The notes beneath the pieces were generated by a model. It was not told where the DNA came from. It was given only the letters and a program-made list of their open reading frames with translations, and searched no databases. From contig JAHDLC010000005.1 in assembly GCA_018436595.1 (NCBI GenBank), positions 1 through 64,000 of the forward strand: a stretch of 64,000 nt of DNA, given 5' to 3'. A program made the translations under genes and the position numbers. Of this stretch, positions 63,744-64,000 are shown piece by piece (within the stretch, counting starts at the first letter, position 1; each line of letters starts with the position of its first letter). The stretch is from Synergistaceae bacterium. Lineage in GTDB: Bacteria > Synergistota > Synergistia > Synergistales > Aminobacteriaceae.

Positions 63744-64000
63744 TGCCCGACCTCCACTCTTATGTGAAATTTATAACATTATAAATACAAAACTACCTGC
63801 CTTTATTTGTTTTCCCTGCCAGGCATGGCCTGAAAGGGAAAATTTCACGGGGGAACTCATTTTTTGTTCATGTTTAAAAAAAGTGATAAAAAATCAACCT
63901 TTTCCACACGCATAGGATATCATCACGGCTTTTTTCCGACAAATTTTGAATAGCGAAAGCCGCAATTTAAAAAAGCACACCCTGAATATCCCCCCCAGCG
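63744..64000 (-). promoter_or_regulatory. Upstream region of the formate dehydrogenase operon
   Basis: AT-rich, without a gene. A TATAAT lies at 63778-63783 on the minus strand, 34 bp before the ATG of nuoE, in the right place for a leader of about 27 bases. The best -35-like hexamer at 17-base spacing is ATAAAG, which is poor, so an activator may be required. The remaining stretch up to 64000 shows no recognisable operator. Confidence 0.4.

Noticed and set aside
1-64000. CRISPR array or cas genes
   Set aside because: No regularly spaced direct repeats and no Cas-like proteins were seen; the only tandem repeat is the two-copy 13-bp one near the att scar.

Overview
The window looks like part of a Synergistetes (Synergistia) chromosome, an anaerobic amino-acid fermenter. 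The evidence is indirect: an electron-bifurcating-type, selenocysteine-containing formate dehydrogenase operon, an orphan TRAP binding protein, a PduO-type cobalamin adenosyltransferase, and a secreted protein ending in a Cys-hydrophobic-RKK tail that resembles the Synerg-CTERM sorting signal. No rRNA or marker gene confirms the phylum.

The window falls into two halves joined at about position 36655. The left half (1-36655) reads as a genomic island. At 36636-36655 there is a lone 3' end of a tRNA-Ser gene, including the encoded CCA, with no tRNA body in front of it. A perfect rho-independent terminator follows 23 bp later, as expected of the displaced native tRNA terminator. Two abutting 13-bp direct repeats lie just inside the boundary and could be integrase arm sites. 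The left end of the island and its integrase are outside the window. Base composition shifts by eye several times inside the island, so it was probably built in pieces.

Island layout: a MobA/MobL-like relaxase with a small partner (472-1929); a four-helix membrane protein and an unrecognised 575-residue protein; the last ~56 codons of a type I restriction hsdR (5915-6085); a DUF7225-like small protein; a GmrSD-like DUF262/HNH nuclease; McrB (with an EVE-like insert) and McrC; a tightly packed four-gene operon (28218 down to 12146) encoding a SNF2/RapA-like helicase, a 1582-residue N6-adenine methylase, a 2122-residue DUF1998 helicase with an embedded nuclease-like domain, and a UvrD-type helicase carrying an N-terminal RelE/ParE-like domain. 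The last operon is related to DISARM/Druantia but matches neither exactly. Next to the att scar is a four-gene membrane operon (36140 to 28314) built around a 962-residue membrane-anchored GTPase.

The right half (36656-64000) looks like ordinary chromosome: a small secreted protein, an MsbA-type ABC exporter, a TRAP binding protein, a second giant GTPase (40887-43592) paralogous to the island one in the whole domain order, a class C beta-lactamase-fold hydrolase, a YbjQ/690-residue membrane protein pair, tRNA-Leu(CAA), two secreted proteins, DUF2703, cobalamin adenosyltransferase, a GntR regulator, a YdcF-type protein, RarA, a HAD protein, a probable 6S RNA, FocA, and the formate dehydrogenase operon. 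A 176-bp MITE-like element sits in the loop of a bidirectional terminator at 45950-46125.

The best candidate for an undescribed system is the duplicated 'GTPase - one membrane helix - long extracytoplasmic helical region - C-terminal beta domain' protein. One copy is in the island with three membrane or secreted partners. The other is in the chromosome 8 kb away, with a possible partner (690 aa) nearby. The domain order recalls TssM/IcmF of type VI secretion, but I see no type VI genes. Formate metabolism at the right end forms a coherent unit: NuoE-like, HATPase, 2Fe-2S ferredoxin-like, NuoF-like, Sec-FdhA and the formate channel FocA are read in the same direction.
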